DNA from: Candidatus Flexifilum breve
GTDB taxonomy: Bacteria; Chloroflexota; Anaerolineae; Aggregatilineales; Phototrophicaceae
NCBI GenBank assembly: GCA_016717205.1
Contig: JADKGC010000005.1
Location: 434,001 to 498,000 of the forward strand
Reading direction: 5' to 3'
Length of the DNA: 64,000 bases
Made by a program: the position numbers and the translations under genes. Of the stretch, positions 34,577-42,320 are shown one piece after another (positions within the stretch are counted from its first letter, which is position 1; each line of letters starts with the position of its first letter). Under the pieces are notes generated by a model that saw only the letters and a program-made list of their open reading frames with translations, was not told where the DNA came from and made no database searches.

Positions 34577-35113
34577 TTACGACCGTTTGCGCCAGTAGTG
34601 GAGGATCGTCCCGCCATCGATGCCGGGGAGCGGGGCGAGCGCGCCCACCGACATCAGCAGACTTTCGAACAGGCCGAGCCGAAACAACCACGCGAGCACA
34701 TCGTTGAGGTGGGCGGTGGCCAACACCAGCACCAGAAAGATCACAGCACAGATGCCGCTGGCCATCGGGCCGCCGAGCGCGCGGCGAATGTGCACGCTGG
34801 CGGGCAGCTTCGGCTCAGTTTTCGGGTACAGCGACATCGAGAGGATGCCCAGCATACCGATCCGGACGCCGAGCATCGGGTAGCCCGTGCGCTGCGCCAG
34901 GTAGGCATGGCCGAGGTGGTGGATCATCTCCAGTGACCAATGCAGCACGGTGCCGAGCAGCGCGCCGATCAGCACCATGTCGACGGTGAAGTTGAGCACG
35001 CTCGACAGGATAATGAATAGGATGGCGAAGATCGCCAGTGAACCGAGCAGCGTGGGCACGGGCAGAATCTCGATGGTCCAACGATAGAACGGACGCGTAG
35101 GGGTCGTATTCAT
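34577..35113 (-). CDS. M50-like membrane protein with altered zinc motif
   Basis: The protein has 178 aa with about four hydrophobic segments. Residues 62-71 read EMIHHLGHAY, matching the site-2-protease pattern HExxH except that His66 replaces the catalytic Glu. Near the C-terminus APLPGIDGGTI (160-170) matches the second M50 motif with its metal-binding Asp (Asp166). The zinc ligands (His65, His69, Asp166) therefore appear kept while the general base is lost, so it may be an inactive or rewired intramembrane protease homologue. It lies in the inner membrane. Substrate or partner unknown. Confidence 0.78.
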   Translation of the reverse strand: MNTTPTRPFYRWTIEILPVPTLLGSLAIFAILFIILSSVLNFTVDMVLIGALLGTVLHWSLEMIHHLGHAYLAQRTGYPMLGVRIGMLGILSMSLYPKTEPKLPASVHIRRALGGPMASGICAVIFLVLVLATAHLNDVLAWLFRLGLFESLLMSVGALAPLPGIDGGTILHYWRKRS

Positions 35114-35246
35114 GGTTGTCCTCAGGGCTAGGCGAAAGCTGACCTGATTCTAGCGCGTCTGCTAATCGGCGCTATTCATCGAGTTGTAACGTAAGCCACG
35201 GCGGAATCTGCTAGAGTGAAGGCATGCGGCTGTATAGGAGTGATTT

Positions 35247-35978
35247 ATGTTCGAACGCATCCGATCCCTGCTCTACCGGCTGCCGCTGGTGGAACACTTA
35301 GGCATCCAACTGCTGATCGGCCTGCTTATCAGTCTGGCGTGCCTCGGCGTGTTCGCCGCCATCGCCGATGAGGTGCGCGAACAGGAACTGCTGGTGCGCA
35401 TTGACACGGAAGTCGCCAATGAACTGCACGCGCAGGCCACGCCGAGTTCCATTCAGTTCTACCGTCTTGTGAGCTGGATCGGCATGGAGGGCTTGTGGAT
35501 CACGGGCGGCGGGCTGGGCCTCTACTTTCTGCTGCGCCGGCAGTGGCTGCATCTGGCGATCTGGATCGCCGCGCTGATCGGCGGGACGCTGCTCAACAAT
35601 GTGCTCAAGCTGATCTTCGCCCGCGCGCGCCCGGTCTTCGCCGACCCGTTCGTGATCGAGCGTAACTTCAGCTTTCCGAGCGGGCACGCCATGATGTCGC
35701 TGATCGGCTTTGGTCTGCTGACCTACTTCGCGTGGTCGCTCTTGCGGACTTCCATTGGCCGGATTATCCTCGTGTTCGCAGCGCTGATGCTGATTCTGCT
35801 GGTCGGCATCAGCCGCATGACGTTGGGCGTGCATTATCTCTCCGACGTGGTCGCCGGATTCGCGGCGGGCGGCGTGTGGTTGGCCGCCTGCCTCACCGCG
35901 CTGAACACGATCCAACGCCGGAAACGGGCGGGTGATCCTGCCGCACAGGAGCAGACTGGCCTTGCTGAAGCTCCCTGA
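35247..35978 (+). CDS. PAP2 family phosphatase
   Basis: This 243-aa membrane protein starts at an ATG six bases after AGGAG. The three phosphatase motifs are present in order: KLIFARARP (KxxxxxxRP), FPSGHAMMS (PSGH) and SRMTLGVHYLSDV (SRxxxxxHxxxD). Four to six transmembrane helices surround them. By family it should remove phosphate from lipid substrates such as undecaprenyl pyrophosphate or phosphatidic acid, with the active site on the outer face of the membrane. The MFS gene begins inside or just before its 3' end, so they are co-transcribed. Confidence 0.93.
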   Translation: MFERIRSLLYRLPLVEHLGIQLLIGLLISLACLGVFAAIADEVREQELLVRIDTEVANELHAQATPSSIQFYRLVSWIGMEGLWITGGGLGLYFLLRRQWLHLAIWIAALIGGTLLNNVLKLIFARARPVFADPFVIERNFSFPSGHAMMSLIGFGLLTYFAWSLLRTSIGRIILVFAALMLILLVGISRMTLGVHYLSDVVAGFAAGGVWLAACLTALNTIQRRKRAGDPAAQEQTGLAEAP

Positions 35979-37227
35979 AATTCAGGCTTTGACCACCCTT
36001 TCGCGTGATGGTTGGCTGTTGTTCGCCACGCGGATGGTGCGGCTCTTCGCATATGGTTTCCTCGCCGTCGTACTCGGCTTGTATCTGGCCGAAGTCGGCC
36101 TCAGTGATCCCCAGATCGGCCTCGTGTTGAGCCTCACGCTCCTCGGCGACGCGCTCATTTCACTGCCGATCACCATCATTGCAGATCGGGTTGGGCGGCG
36201 GCGTATGTTGATGATCGGCGCAGGCTTAATGATCTTCGCGGGTCTCGTCTTCGCGCTGACCGGCAACGTCGCCCTGCTGACAATCACGGCTATCATCGGC
36301 GTAATGAGCCCGAGCGGCAATGAAGTCGGCCCGTTCCTCGCCATTGAACAAGCGGCGCTCCCGCAAACCACCACCGACAAGCAGCGGACGCAGGTGTTCG
36401 CGTGGTACAGCCTCGTCGGTTCACTGATGACCGGGCTCGGTTCATTGGTCGGCGGATCGCTGGCGCAGGGACTGCAAGCCAGCGGCTCGACCCCCTTGGA
36501 AAGTTACCGCGCGGTGATTATCGGCTATGCGCTGCTCGGCGGCGCACTGCTGCTGATCTTCGGGCGTATGTCACCCGCCGTCGAAGTCGCGGAGGTCAAA
36601 CCGGCGCCGACGCTCAGCAGCCTGTTCGGGCTGCACAAGTCACGCCAGATCGTATTTCGGCTGTCGCTGCTGTTCATGCTCGACGCGTTCGCGGGTGGGT
36701 TCATCGTGCAGAGTCTGGTCGCACTGTGGTTCAACCGCCGCTTCGGGGTAGATACAGCGGTCATTGGCTCGATCTTCCTCGGCGCAAATCTGTTCGCGGG
36801 CTTATCGGCGCTGGCGGCGGCGCGGGTGGCCGCGCGCTACGGGCTGATCAACACGATGGTGTTCACGCACGCCCCTTCGAATCTACTGCTGATCCTCGTG
36901 CCGCTCATGCCGACGCTGCCGCTGGCGGTGCTGGTCCTGCTCGTCCGCTTCAGCATCTCGCAGATGGACGTGCCCACCCGCCAATCGTATACGGTCGCCG
37001 TGGTTGACCCGAGCGAACGATCGGCGGCGAACGGCGTCACCAGTATCGCGCGCTCGGTCGGCGCATCCTTCTCGCCAGGGTTGACCGGGGCTTTGTTCAA
37101 CCTCGGCGGGATCTGGTTGAGCGCCCCCTTCTTCCTCGCGGGTGGGCTAAAACTGGTCTATGACTTTTTGCTCTACCGCAACATGAAGGCGATCAAGCCG
37201 CCGGAAGAACGGGAACAACGGGCGTAA
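35962..37227 (+). CDS. MFS family transporter
   Basis: The in-frame TTG at 35962 has AGGAG ten bases upstream; GTG at 35932 is an alternative with a longer overlap into the PAP2 gene. The protein (421 aa from the TTG) has about 12 hydrophobic segments. The loop after the second helix carries ADRVGRRRMLMIG, the MFS motif A (GxxxDRxGRR). The central loop (about 205-225) is charged. Substrate cannot be predicted; members of this type export drugs or small molecules. A family B repeat starts 3 nt after its stop codon. Confidence 0.92.
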   Translation: MLKLPEIQALTTLSRDGWLLFATRMVRLFAYGFLAVVLGLYLAEVGLSDPQIGLVLSLTLLGDALISLPITIIADRVGRRRMLMIGAGLMIFAGLVFALTGNVALLTITAIIGVMSPSGNEVGPFLAIEQAALPQTTTDKQRTQVFAWYSLVGSLMTGLGSLVGGSLAQGLQASGSTPLESYRAVIIGYALLGGALLLIFGRMSPAVEVAEVKPAPTLSSLFGLHKSRQIVFRLSLLFMLDAFAGGFIVQSLVALWFNRRFGVDTAVIGSIFLGANLFAGLSALAAARVAARYGLINTMVFTHAPSNLLLILVPLMPTLPLAVLVLLVRFSISQMDVPTRQSYTVAVVDPSERSAANGVTSIARSVGASFSPGLTGALFNLGGIWLSAPFFLAGGLKLVYDFLLYRNMKAIKPPEEREQRA

Positions 37228-37230
37228 GCC

Positions 37231-37350
37231 AACCTCACCCCGTTTCGCTCCGCTCAACTGCCCCTCTCCATTGGGCGAGGGGCATGGGCATGTCGAGGCG
37301 TGTCCCTCTCCCCACGGAGAGGGACGGCTTGCGCAGCAAGCAGGGTGAGG
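37231..37350. repeat. Family B repeats right after the MFS gene
   Basis: AACCTCACCCC begins 3 nt after the MFS stop; a CCCCTCTCC/GGGCGAGGGG hairpin follows at about 37260-37283 and a second, CCCTCTCCCCACGGAGAGGG, at about 37304-37324, ending in GGGTGAGG near 37350. The element is two hairpins between an outer inverted pair (CCTCACCCC and GGGTGAGG). Confidence 0.75.
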
Positions 37351-37476
37351 TAACTGTCATCCCCCGAAAATCAAGCAAAAGTTTGGTGTTTGTCTCCAAC
37401 TTTCGCTGGACGCCGTCAAACATCCTTTGCCAGACAATAAGGACAATGACTATCGATCGGCCTAGAGGGGAACATC

Positions 37477-38814
37477 ATGAACCGCCGACGCAGTGTTGTA
37501 CTCATGCTGGTATTGATCGCTTTATTGGCGTTTGCCGGAACGGCTTCGGCGCAGGATAACGACGGTGACGGCTTGCCCAATGGACAGGATCGCTGTCCGG
37601 CGCAGGCCGGGCCGCGCACCAATGGTGGCTGTCCGCTGCCCACCACCAGTGTCCCACCGCAGGATCGCGACTCCGATGGTGTGCAGGATTTCGTCGATGC
37701 CTGCCCGGATCAAGCGGGGACGGGCTTCAGCAATGGCTGCCCAACGGGCATTCAACCGATTGACATCGCGCCCACCCAAGCGCCGCAGTTGGTCATGGTG
37801 TGGAATTCGATGGATGTGTGCATGGTCGGCGTGCCGCTGACGGCGACCGGTAATGTCAACGTGCGCGAACAACCGACGACCAGCGCGAACATCCTCGGTC
37901 AGCTTACCCCCGGCTCCCAGTGGGAACCCTGGCTGCGCGACTACGACGAGAATAATCAGGTGTGGTTCGACGGCGCGCCCTCGCCGGGTGGTTATGGGTG
38001 GGTATCCGGCGAAGTTGTGATCACCAACGGCCAGTGTGTGTATCTGCCGCAGGTCATTCATGTGGATGCGTCGGACAATGGCCAGTCCATCGATGTGAAG
38101 TTCGACCCCAGCATCATCCCACCGGAAATCATCGACGAAGACGGCGACGGCTGGAACTTCGGCGACCTGTTCGACGAATTCGACGTGGTGATCATCGACT
38201 GGGAGGATTTCGAGGTATTCCCGCAGCCCGACATCACGCTCACCCCGCACCCGCAGCCGCCCCAGCCTGCGCCGACTCCCGGTGGTCACGTGCGTGTGTT
38301 CGACGGCAGCCATTTGATCATCAACTTCCTGAACGGCGATGGCTCGGTGATCCCGACTGACCAAAAGATTCTGATCGGCGCGCACCGCCAAGCCGATGGA
38401 GAGACGTGTCTGGAAGTTGGCGGCGGGCTGTGCATGGACTACGGCTTGCTCCTCCCGGCGGTCAACGAAGCTGATCCGCCGAGCGAAAGCCCGCTGTGTA
38501 CACCGGATCAACTGGCGCGCGGTCTGGATTTGATCAGCGCCGGGGACGGTACACAGGGCATTTTGATCGGATTGCTGCTGCCCGCCGTGCAGAAGGTTCG
38601 CGAGGCCGCCTCGCGCGCACAAATGGGCGACGGCAGCGTCATCCCCGGTGAAGACGTTATGCAGGATTTCCATTTCCGGTCGCTGAGTGCGCTTCTGACC
38701 GACCCACCCGACCCGGATCAGCCGCAGTGCGGCGTGGTCATCGTGACCCCCGGCGCAGAGGGGGCGGTCGGCATCCTGATCGGACTGGATGTGCTGCTGC
38801 TGCCCGCGGTGTAA
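37477..38814 (+). CDS. Secreted protein with thrombospondin-3-like repeats, SH3b domain and a pilin-like motif
   Basis: The protein has 445 aa with a signal peptide (VVLMLVLIALLAFAGTASAQ). Two acidic calcium-binding-type repeats follow, DNDGDGLPNGQDRCP (27-41) and DRDSDGVQDFVDACP (63-77), each with Cys and a GGCP/NGCP end. An SH3b domain spans about 115-190 (NVNVREQPTTSANILGQL to GYGWVSGEVV). An acidic region (220-250) and Pro-rich linker lead to a C-terminal part where LLLPAV occurs three times (324-329, 367-371 region, 440-445). The middle copy lies in LIGLLLPAVQKVREAA, which is almost the N-terminal motif of planctomycete DUF1559 pilin-like proteins but in an internal position. Function unknown; likely surface-located. 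Confidence 0.8.
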   Translation: MNRRRSVVLMLVLIALLAFAGTASAQDNDGDGLPNGQDRCPAQAGPRTNGGCPLPTTSVPPQDRDSDGVQDFVDACPDQAGTGFSNGCPTGIQPIDIAPTQAPQLVMVWNSMDVCMVGVPLTATGNVNVREQPTTSANILGQLTPGSQWEPWLRDYDENNQVWFDGAPSPGGYGWVSGEVVITNGQCVYLPQVIHVDASDNGQSIDVKFDPSIIPPEIIDEDGDGWNFGDLFDEFDVVIIDWEDFEVFPQPDITLTPHPQPPQPAPTPGGHVRVFDGSHLIINFLNGDGSVIPTDQKILIGAHRQADGETCLEVGGGLCMDYGLLLPAVNEADPPSESPLCTPDQLARGLDLISAGDGTQGILIGLLLPAVQKVREAASRAQMGDGSVIPGEDVMQDFHFRSLSALLTDPPDPDQPQCGVVIVTPGAEGAVGILIGLDVLLLPAV

Positions 38815-38825
38815 TGAGTGAGGTC

Positions 38826-38914
38826 TGATGCAACGGACGCAATGAATTGCGTCCCTACGAAATCTGTTGCGCTTTCGCCCCTCTCCGCTCGGAGAGGGGT
38901 TGGGGGTGAGGTTA
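38826..38914. repeat. Family A palindrome and family B hairpin
   Basis: 38832-38856 holds GGACGCAATGAATTGCGTCC plus CTAC (family A); 38877-38914 holds CCCCTCTCCGCTCGGAGAGG then TTGGGGGTGAGGTTAG (family B), ending 2 nt from the stop codon of the minus-strand gene at 38917. Confidence 0.8.
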
Positions 38915-38916
38915 GG

Positions 38917-39393
38917 CTACACCACCGCTGTTTGCGGTCGATTGGGGCGGCGCGGAGGGCGCAGTTTCTTGATCAGCTTGCCGACCAGCGGCCCGATCAC
39001 CATGATGACCGCCGCCGCTGCCGCGATGAACCAGAAGTCGAACAGCACGCCGTCAAACGCGTTCCAGTTGAGCGTGATCGCGTCGTCAATGCCGCGGCCT
39101 TCGCGGCCAAAGCCTTCCGGACGTTCGCCCCGGCGAAAACCTTCCGGTGCGGCAATACCGCCCGTGCTACCCTGCGCCGCGTCACCTGTGGACGGGTTGA
39201 AGCCTTCGGGACGGTCGCCACGTTCAAAGCCGCCCCGCCCAAACCCACCAAACTGATTGCCCGTGAACCCTGCGAACACGGTGAACGGGTTGCGCAGATC
39301 GCCGTTTTGCGCGAGCGCCACACCACTTACCACGACCAGCGCGATGAACGCGATCTTGATGATCCACGTGCGGCGGTTCGATCTACGCGCCAT
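38917..39393 (-). CDS. Small membrane protein with Gly/Phe/Arg-rich repeats
   Basis: The protein has 158 aa. An N-terminal hydrophobic helix (about 10-28, WIIKIAFIALVVVSGVALAQ) and a C-terminal one (about 116-137, FWFIAAAAAVIMVIGPLVG) flank a low-complexity region with repeats such as RGDRPEGF and RGERPEGF. A basic tail (KLIKKLRPPRRPNRP) ends it. No family recognised. It is the last gene of a four-gene minus-strand operon, overlapping the upstream DUF4405 gene by 11 nt, so it may be a small subunit of a membrane complex with that cytochrome-like protein. Confidence 0.75.
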   Translation of the reverse strand: MARRSNRRTWIIKIAFIALVVVSGVALAQNGDLRNPFTVFAGFTGNQFGGFGRGGFERGDRPEGFNPSTGDAAQGSTGGIAAPEGFRRGERPEGFGREGRGIDDAITLNWNAFDGVLFDFWFIAAAAAVIMVIGPLVGKLIKKLRPPRRPNRPQTAVV

Positions 39394-39874
39394 GCGCTTC
39401 CTCCCGTCGGGGCGCGCCGAACTTCGGCAGCGTGAGCAGATACTTCTTGCCGAACGTCGCGATCCACTTCCAATGCATGCCGATATGCGCCGCGATGATC
39501 ACGAGGCTGAGTTCGGCGGACAGGATGTGCCACTGCTGCCACGGCAAATTCCGCCCGACGCCCTGCAAATTCAGGCCGAGCGTGCGCGAGATGATCAAGC
39601 CGCTGACGACCAGCACGAGCGCATCGATGAACAGCAGCCAGTTGAGCAGGTAATTGAGGCGCGACTCCTGCAGGAGGTTGCGGAAGAGCGTCTTGGTGAC
39701 GCCCCAGATCCAGTCCCAGTGCAGGAGAAGGTGCAGCGCGAAAATGAGCGTGAACGCCAGCCCGATCAGCTCGTGCAGGCGCAGCCCGGTGAAACGAAAT
39801 TCGAGATCGACGACGAAGCCGATCACGAACAGGATGTCGAGGAAGAAGTTGACCTTGGTCTTGTTGATTTTCAT
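39383..39874 (-). CDS. DUF4405-like membrane cytochrome b561-type protein
   Basis: The protein has 163 aa with four hydrophobic segments. Histidines lie inside the helices in the pattern of bis-histidine heme-b proteins: LHELIGLAFTLIFALHLLLH (helix 2, three His) and WHILSAELSLVIIAAHIGMH (helix 4, three His). DUF4405 proteins have this layout. It may carry electrons across the membrane, for example between quinol and an exported partner. Its operon contains an exported intradiol-like protein and two further small membrane proteins. Confidence 0.82.
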   Translation of the reverse strand: MKINKTKVNFFLDILFVIGFVVDLEFRFTGLRLHELIGLAFTLIFALHLLLHWDWIWGVTKTLFRNLLQESRLNYLLNWLLFIDALVLVVSGLIISRTLGLNLQGVGRNLPWQQWHILSAELSLVIIAAHIGMHWKWIATFGKKYLLTLPKFGAPRREEAHGA

Positions 39875-39877
39875 GAA

Positions 39878-40312
39878 CTACTTCGCTGTCAAGGCGGGAT
39901 GATAATAGGTTGAGGCGAGCGCCAAGACGGCAGCGATGCCCAAAATGCCCGGCGCAAGCAGCGGGTTCGCGCCGCCCAACGCGTCGAGAAACACCTCGCC
40001 GATGGTGGCATTCGGGCGAATTTCCAGCTCAAAGGCAAAGTTACCCGTCACGTGATAGTACAGCCCCAACAGGCTGACCAGCCCCATACCGAGCATGACG
40101 AGGCGCATAGCCTGCAACGTCCAGCGTTGGGGGCGGACAATCGCCGCCCCCAACGCCAGCAACGCGACCACACACATGACAATCGGGATGTACTGCTCGG
40201 TTGCCTGAAAGTGTTCGATGACGAGCAGTTCGCCCAACGTCCCCGCCACCAAAAACACCGCCAGCCCGATCAGCAGCCGCCGCAGCCGTTCGACAATGAT
40301 ATCCGCGCTCAT
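39878..40312 (-). CDS. Four-helix membrane protein of unknown function
   Basis: The protein has 144 aa with four hydrophobic segments (VFLVAGTLGELLVI, IPIVMCVVALLALGAAIV, LVMLGMGLVSLLGLYYHV, LLAPGILGIAAVLALASTYY). His residues near helix ends (VIEHF, YYHVTGN, YYHPAL) could bind a cofactor, but no family is recognised. It lies 3 nt upstream of the DUF4405 gene and 36 nt downstream of the intradiol-like gene, tightly packed in the operon. Confidence 0.8.
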   Translation of the reverse strand: MSADIIVERLRRLLIGLAVFLVAGTLGELLVIEHFQATEQYIPIVMCVVALLALGAAIVRPQRWTLQAMRLVMLGMGLVSLLGLYYHVTGNFAFELEIRPNATIGEVFLDALGGANPLLAPGILGIAAVLALASTYYHPALTAK

Positions 40313-40348
40313 GTTATGCGTTCCCTCTGCCCGGTGTGTGATCCATGA

Positions 40349-41443
40349 TTATTGGCTCAGGTAGTTCGCAGCGTACTGCACCTGCGCCGCCGACAATGTG
40401 CCGCCCAACGCTGCGAGGAACGCATCATTCGAAGCAAACGGCCGCGTCGCGATCAGAGCGTTCGCCGCCGCTTCATCGACGCCGGGAATCTGCATGAGCG
40501 TGGCGGCGTCGGCGTTGTTCACGTCAATTGGGACGTATACGTACTGTTCCCATTCGGCGGTCTGTGTGTCGCCGACGTACTTGCTGATCTCGCGGCGGAA
40601 CTGCTGAATGCTCACGTACGGGCGGTATTCAAGGAATTCGCGCACCATGCGGCTCGGGAAATTCGGGATCGTCGCGGAGAAATCATCCCCCGACGCCGTA
40701 TTCAGGTTGAGCAGCGTAAACGCGACCACGGCTTCCGCTTCGCTACTCACGGCTGCATTCGCCGGGTTCGCTTGTTCACTGACCACGGTCAGGTCGTTGT
40801 CGAAGTCCGCGACGGTCGCGACCGGGTAATACGGACCTTCGGTCTGTTCCGGCGTGAGGGTCAATGTGCCCGCTGCGCCGAGGCTGACGATGATGTCTTT
40901 CGCGGCCAGTTGAAAGGTCAGGCCATTGGTGTCCGTGACTTCGGCGGGTTCGAGCACCATCAACACGGCATCTGCGCCCGCCTGCGCAAACCACTGATCG
41001 CTCGCGGCGCTGTCATCGCCCGCAAAATAGAACTGCGTGGTCAGCACTTCGGCATCATCCACAAACACCTTGACATGAATGTGCAGCGGTCGCCCGATGC
41101 CCTCTTCTTTCGGCACGACGGTGCGAAACGTGTAGAAGCCGTCGGCGTCGGTCACATACGCGCCGAAGTGCTGGAAATTCGCGTCGATATTGGTCGCATC
41201 GACGTTGGGGTGAGCGTAGACGCTGTTATCATCCGTCTGCCAGATTTCGACACGCGCGCCTTCGACCGGAGCGCCGTTCGCGTCGAGCACATGCCCGGTG
41301 AGCACGAGCACCGTGCCCGCCGCTTCGACCGGATCACTGTACACTGGTATGATCGCCGTCGTCACTTCCTGCGCGCTCACCGCGCTAACGGCCAGCGCCG
41401 CCAGCACACAAGCGGACATCATCCGCACCATTGACTGTTTCAT
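40349..41443 (-). CDS. Exported intradiol-dioxygenase-like protein with permuted motif and HhH (ComEA-like) tail
   Basis: The protein has 364 aa with a signal peptide (VRMMSACVLAALAVSAVSAQ). Residues about 45-165 carry the intradiol fold: GHVLDANGAPVEGARVEIWQ, Tyr76 (NSVYAHP), Tyr104 with Arg107 (DGFYTFRTV), and His121/His123 (RPLHIHVKV), the four expected iron ligands. Unusually LTPEQTEGPYYP (196-207), normally found before the catalytic barrel, comes after it. The C-terminus (about 300-364) is a helix-hairpin-helix unit (IDVNNADAATLMQIPGVDEA). It heads a four-gene operon with membrane proteins and is divergent from the OmpR regulator. A true ring-cleaving role is uncertain. Confidence 0.85.
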   Translation of the reverse strand: MKQSMVRMMSACVLAALAVSAVSAQEVTTAIIPVYSDPVEAAGTVLVLTGHVLDANGAPVEGARVEIWQTDDNSVYAHPNVDATNIDANFQHFGAYVTDADGFYTFRTVVPKEEGIGRPLHIHVKVFVDDAEVLTTQFYFAGDDSAASDQWFAQAGADAVLMVLEPAEVTDTNGLTFQLAAKDIIVSLGAAGTLTLTPEQTEGPYYPVATVADFDNDLTVVSEQANPANAAVSSEAEAVVAFTLLNLNTASGDDFSATIPNFPSRMVREFLEYRPYVSIQQFRREISKYVGDTQTAEWEQYVYVPIDVNNADAATLMQIPGVDEAAANALIATRPFASNDAFLAALGGTLSAAQVQYAANYLSQ

Positions 41444-41621
41444 GGAACTCCCATTACTCCTCTGATCATCGGTTGTGGCACAATTGCAACACCTTTACTC
41501 TAAAACAGGCTGGCCAGAAATGCTTTATCGAAGCATCAAATTACCTTAAATCGACCTTAAATTTGCCCACCGCTGCGCGTTTCTGATGGGATACTGAAGC
41601 TATACCGAAGGATAACTTGCC

Positions 41622-42320
41622 ATGCCGACTGTCCTCCTCATCGAAGATGACCGCCTGATCGCCGAGCCAATTGCCCGGGCGCTCAAACTACAAAACTACA
41701 CCGTACTCACGGCGACCAACGGCGCGGCGGGTCTTGAAATGGCGCTGACCGCCCAACCTGACCTCGTGATCCTCGACATCATGCTGCCGGAAATAAACGG
41801 CTGGGATGTGTGCAAAGGCATCCGCCACAAGAGCGTCGTGCCGATTTTGATGCTCACCGCCCTGAGCGAAGAGATCGACCGCGTGCTCGGCCTCGAACTC
41901 GGCGCGGACGACTACCTGAGCAAGCCGTTCAGCACGCGCGAACTCATGGCGCGTATCAAGGCGCTGCTGCGGCGCGTCGAGTTCGACACAGCGCGCACCG
42001 CGCAGAACGAACAGATCGAATTCGCGGACATCATGATCGATTTGAACCGCCGCCAGATCTTCAAAAGCGGCAAAGAAGTCGCGCTGCGTTTCAAAGAATT
42101 CGAGCTGCTGTCGCTGCTGCTGCTCAAAGCGGGCGATGTGGTCACGCGGGCGGAGATTTTCGATAAGGTGTGGGGCACAGACTGGCTCGGCGATATGCGC
42201 ACGCTCGACGTCCATATCCGCTGGTTACGCGAAAAGCTGGAAGACGACCCGAGTGATCCGCGTCTCATCCAGACGGTGCGCGGCGTCGGCTATCGCCTCG
42301 TGACCGGCAAACCCACATGA
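41622..42320 (+). CDS. OmpR/PhoB family response regulator
   Basis: The protein has 232 aa. The receiver domain (about 1-118) has acidic pair Glu8-Asp9-Asp10, phospho-acceptor Asp52 (LVILDIMLPE), switch Thr79 (LMLTA) and Lys101 (YLSKPF). The winged helix (about 130-228) ends with the typical VHIRWLREKLEDDPSDPRLI and TVRGVGYRL. The ATG follows AAGGA. Its stop overlaps the kinase ATG by 4 nt, making a standard two-component pair. It is divergent from the intradiol/DUF4405 operon, an obvious candidate target. Confidence 0.95.
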   Translation: MPTVLLIEDDRLIAEPIARALKLQNYTVLTATNGAAGLEMALTAQPDLVILDIMLPEINGWDVCKGIRHKSVVPILMLTALSEEIDRVLGLELGADDYLSKPFSTRELMARIKALLRRVEFDTARTAQNEQIEFADIMIDLNRRQIFKSGKEVALRFKEFELLSLLLLKAGDVVTRAEIFDKVWGTDWLGDMRTLDVHIRWLREKLEDDPSDPRLIQTVRGVGYRLVTGKPT

